DNA of 36,656 nucleotides, from NCBI RefSeq assembly GCF_900176275.1, contig NZ_FWXD01000035.1, positions 1 through 36,656 of the forward strand, read 5' to 3'. Positions 34,062 through 36,656 of the stretch are shown here, in pieces. Origin of the DNA: Andreprevotia lacus DSM 23236. GTDB lineage: Bacteria; Pseudomonadota; Gammaproteobacteria; Burkholderiales; Chitinibacteraceae. Position numbers and translations under genes: made by a program. The notes beneath the pieces were generated by a model, which saw nothing but the letters and a program-made list of their open reading frames with translations, was not told where the DNA came from and searched no databases. Within the stretch, counting starts at the first letter, position 1. Each line of letters begins with the position of its first letter.

Positions 34062-34724
34062 GTGGCCTACGCGCAATACCTGCTGGATGAAACCGACGCT
34101 GCCGGACAGGCTGAGGCAGCGCAAGCCGTGCATGCGTTGCTGCAGTCGCTGGGCGAGGCCGAAGCCGCCTGGCATGCCACGCAGGGCAGTGCGCGGCCCG
34201 TGCAGTTTTTTGTGATCCCAGGGTTGTACCGTGGCCCAACAGCCGCAGCCACGGCGTCGTTGATCGTGTTGCCGCCCAAAAGCCCGCTCTACAGCCTGCC
34301 CCGCACGGTGTTGCGCGATGCGCTGGCAGATCAGGTAGCGATCACCGTACGCTTGAGCTACCTGCCACCGGGCCAGTCCCGCACCGTGCCCGTCTGGGCC
34401 GGCAGCACCGCCGCGCTGGTGCTGCACGGTTTGCTGGACGAGGCCGGGCTGCTACCCGACCGCAGCCGCCAGGATCCGGCCAGTTTCGCGCTGGCCCGGC
34501 TGCTGGCGCCGCTCTGCGCCGTGCTGGACAGCCAAGATGTGCGCATCGTCATCGGCCGCCGCCGCATGCAACGCCTGCTGCGTGCGGCCAAACGGCGTCT
34601 GGCATCGACGCCGGACGGGCGCGCCATCTTCGATCTGCTCGCCCCGTATGGCGTGCGCAGCGGCCCGCTTTGGCAGCGCGGCTTGCGCGCGTTGCAGAAC
34701 CAATTGAGGAAGAAACAACCATGA
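34062..34724 (+). CDS. Uncharacterised protein, first of a three-gene operon
   Basis: A 220-aa protein starting with GTG, preceded by AGGAGCAAGGAC. The first half contains FFVIPGLYRGPTAAATASLIVLPP; the second half is helical and basic (RIVIGRRRMQRLLRAAKRRL). There is no signal peptide or membrane segment. Its TGA overlaps the ATG of the next gene. I recognise no family. Confidence 0.7.
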   Translation: MAYAQYLLDETDAAGQAEAAQAVHALLQSLGEAEAAWHATQGSARPVQFFVIPGLYRGPTAAATASLIVLPPKSPLYSLPRTVLRDALADQVAITVRLSYLPPGQSRTVPVWAGSTAALVLHGLLDEAGLLPDRSRQDPASFALARLLAPLCAVLDSQDVRIVIGRRRMQRLLRAAKRRLASTPDGRAIFDLLAPYGVRSGPLWQRGLRALQNQLRKKQP

Positions 34725-35068
34725 TCGATCGCTGGCTGCGCCGCCCCTGGCTGTTGCTTGCCCTGCTGGCCGGGCTGGGCTCCGCCGTGCTGCAATGGAT
34801 GCTGTTGGGCAGCATGCAGTGGAGCAACACGCAAATCTGCATTGGGCTGTTCTTTCCACCACTGTTGGGCACCTTGCTAGGCCGCCAACTGGCCCCGCAG
34901 CGCTGGAACGGCTTTTTCCAGTTAGCCTGGCTATGCTGGGGCGGCAGTGGCTTGCTGTTCCGCTTTGCTTACTTGCAGGCAGCCGCGCTGCTGTTTGCGC
35001 TGGCCAGCCTGTTTCTGGCGCAATCACTATCGATGGCCGCGCGTTTGCCAGCAGATGATATGAGTTAG
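34721..35068 (+). CDS. Polytopic small membrane protein of the same operon
   Basis: A 115-aa protein with about four hydrophobic segments (about residues 9-30, 38-55, 66-83, 86-106) and a basic start (MIDRWLRRPW). The ATG overlaps the previous stop (ATGA). The next gene starts four bases downstream. No family recognised. Confidence 0.68.
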   Translation: MIDRWLRRPWLLLALLAGLGSAVLQWMLLGSMQWSNTQICIGLFFPPLLGTLLGRQLAPQRWNGFFQLAWLCWGGSGLLFRFAYLQAAALLFALASLFLAQSLSMAARLPADDMS

Positions 35069-35071
35069 GTC

Positions 35072-35551
35072 ATGCCAAGCAATTCCACTTCCGATTTCAA
35101 TTTCCCCGCAGAGGCCATGCTCCGGCTCGATGCCGCCGTCGGCAGTCTGACGGTGGACGAGTTGTATTTCGCCGCCGGTACGCGGCTGGATGCACTCGGC
35201 CCGCGCTTTCAGGTGAGTGCCCCGCAGCAGGTTTGCGTTGAACAGCGCGAAGTCAGTTGCTGCTTTGCGCGTATGCGCTTCAGCGAACAAGGCCAGCCAC
35301 GCACCCTGTGCTTGCGCTTTGACGATGGCGTGCTGACCGGTGGCAGCATCTCGCTTGACGACGCCGACATCGCCTTTGTCGATTGGGACAGCTACGACAG
35401 CGACAAGGCCTACGCAAGGCATGCCGCCTGGCTGCAGCGCCAGCTAGGGGATATCGATATCGCTTATCAGCGCTACCCATGGGGCAATGCCGGGGTGGGG
35501 CGCAGCAAAAGTGAGGATGTATTCATCTACTTCCACTTCGGCGCTGACTGA
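35072..35551 (+). CDS. Uncharacterised soluble protein, end of the operon
   Basis: A 159-aa acidic protein with repeated Asp (SLDDADIAFVDWDSYDSDKAYARH) and a closing GRSKSEDVFIYFHFGAD. A CC pair sits in a beta-type stretch. It lies three bases after the previous stop and converges on the DUF4241 gene. Function unknown; it could be an immunity-type protein, by its size and composition only. Confidence 0.68.
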   Translation: MPSNSTSDFNFPAEAMLRLDAAVGSLTVDELYFAAGTRLDALGPRFQVSAPQQVCVEQREVSCCFARMRFSEQGQPRTLCLRFDDGVLTGGSISLDDADIAFVDWDSYDSDKAYARHAAWLQRQLGDIDIAYQRYPWGNAGVGRSKSEDVFIYFHFGAD

Positions 35552-35562
35552 GGCTCCTGCAT

Positions 35563-36195
35563 TCACACTAGGAAGTCGGTCATCACGCAGACCAGCGTGC
35601 CATCGGCCGCATGGCCAAAAAAGGATGGGTAGCAGCCATCGCCCCAGCCGCTGCTGAAGCACATTACGTTGTCTGGGCGCTGCGGATCGGGCCGCAGGTC
35701 AACCCAGCAATGCGTATCCCGGTAATTGGCCTGCATGGCATCAATCATCTGCTCAAAGTAATCGCTATCGGCTTGCATGCAAGCCGCCAGCAGCACGGAT
35801 GCCCTGAGGTCCATGAAGCAACCCGTGCCGGCATCGACGCCATAGCCATAAAACTCATCTTCGCCCATCTCCCCGTCGGGCTGGTCTGGCGTGCTGGCCA
35901 TTACCCAACGGCTAACCGGCGCGTTGGCAAACACCACACGTGCATAAGCCATGCGCTCGTCGCCGTTGGCCAGACAGGCTACGGCGACCTGCACCGGCCA
36001 ATCGCCGATCGGCACCTGCTGGGTGAACGCCGGCGGATCAGGACATACAAGCGGATCACTCGCACAGAGCTGGCCGCTGGCCAGGTGCAGCAGACCGGTG
36101 TCGATGACCCGAAAGCCTGAAATGTCGCTGCCAGGCGCAAAGGTGATGCCGTCGAAGGCGCTGTTGAAGCGCTCAAGCTCGGGTTGATAGGGCAT
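35563..36195 (-). CDS. DUF4241 family protein
   Basis: A 210-aa protein with the features of DUF4241: VPIGDWPVQVAVACL, then ARVVFANAPVSRWVMA, GYGVDAGTGCFMDL, and the ending NVMCFSSGWGDGCYPSFFGHAADGTLVCVMTDFLV. The family is widespread and often near polymorphic-toxin immunity genes, so an immunity role has been suggested; nothing here tests that. The start is ATG at 36195. An IS3 element begins 125 bases upstream. Confidence 0.85.
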   Translation of the reverse strand: MPYQPELERFNSAFDGITFAPGSDISGFRVIDTGLLHLASGQLCASDPLVCPDPPAFTQQVPIGDWPVQVAVACLANGDERMAYARVVFANAPVSRWVMASTPDQPDGEMGEDEFYGYGVDAGTGCFMDLRASVLLAACMQADSDYFEQMIDAMQANYRDTHCWVDLRPDPQRPDNVMCFSSGWGDGCYPSFFGHAADGTLVCVMTDFLV

Positions 36196-36320
36196 GCGTC
36201 AGTCCTTGTAGGCGTTGTGTATGGGCAGGCTGCCCGTATTGGGATGCACAATCCCTAAGTCGTATCGCTTGCAGGATCAGTACGGTTCATTGAGGGATCT
36301 TGCCCGCTGGCACCGCCAAC

Positions 36321-36656
<336 letters not shown>

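Overview
The window is a GC-rich segment of a betaproteobacterial chromosome. It is probably from Neisseriales (Chromobacteriaceae or Chitinibacteraceae type). That placement is an inference from gene content (YggL ribosome-binding protein, type-2 ArgC, BPSL0067/STY0301-type pair, AmpR-controlled class A beta-lactamase, KatG) and from composition; no rRNA or tRNA gene is present to confirm it. Most of the window is an accessory-like patchwork of short operons: secreted proteins, orphan solute-binding proteins, small membrane proteins and stand-alone enzymes.

Layout. 0-9 kb: RNase T2, a membrane protein, a NADAR-type N-glycosidase with an unexplained C-terminal extension, two orphan periplasmic solute-binding proteins, an acidic protein and a large exported protein. 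Three copies of a 266-bp TA-flanked inverted-repeat element (one cut by the window edge) punctuate this region. 9-20 kb: YggL, a YLATT-TPR membrane protein, a CrtC/AttH-like lipocalin, a SugE/HxlR divergent pair, an AmpR/beta-lactamase divergent pair, a 1-Cys peroxiredoxin, secreted and cytoplasmic unknowns, and argC divergent from a LysR regulator. 20-28 kb: a pentapeptide-repeat protein, a decayed duplicate of the 3' end of a dihydrofolate-reductase-like gene, katG behind a possible OxyR site, a second pentapeptide-repeat protein, an overlapping BPSL0067/STY0301 pair (amidase and possible immunity protein) and a third orphan solute-binding protein. 28.5-36.6 kb: a VOC protein, a solitary PilP-like protein, a run of tiny overlapping genes on the minus strand, a (TP)n lipoprotein, an unknown plus-strand operon, a DUF4241 protein and the end of an IS3-family element.

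The most unusual region is about 29.6-31.83 kb. On the minus strand, a near-consensus sigma-70 promoter (TTGACA, 17 bp, TAATAT) carries a perfect 8+2+8 palindrome that fills the spacer and reaches into the -10 box. About 10 bp downstream begins a roughly 315-nt non-coding leader. Its 5' end can form a perfect 13-bp long-range helix, it contains further strong hairpins, and it ends in an intrinsic terminator. The ribosome-binding site of the first of seven overlapping or closely packed small genes (31-80 codons) follows directly, and an eighth gene of 149 codons overlaps the last of these. No integrase, repressor or structural phage gene is visible nearby. This looks like a repressible phage- or satellite-type module with a structured RNA, and I know of no name for it.

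A second unusual feature is the 266-bp element: 30-bp terminal inverted repeats, TA duplications and a series of internal perfect or near-perfect palindromes, with no coding capacity.
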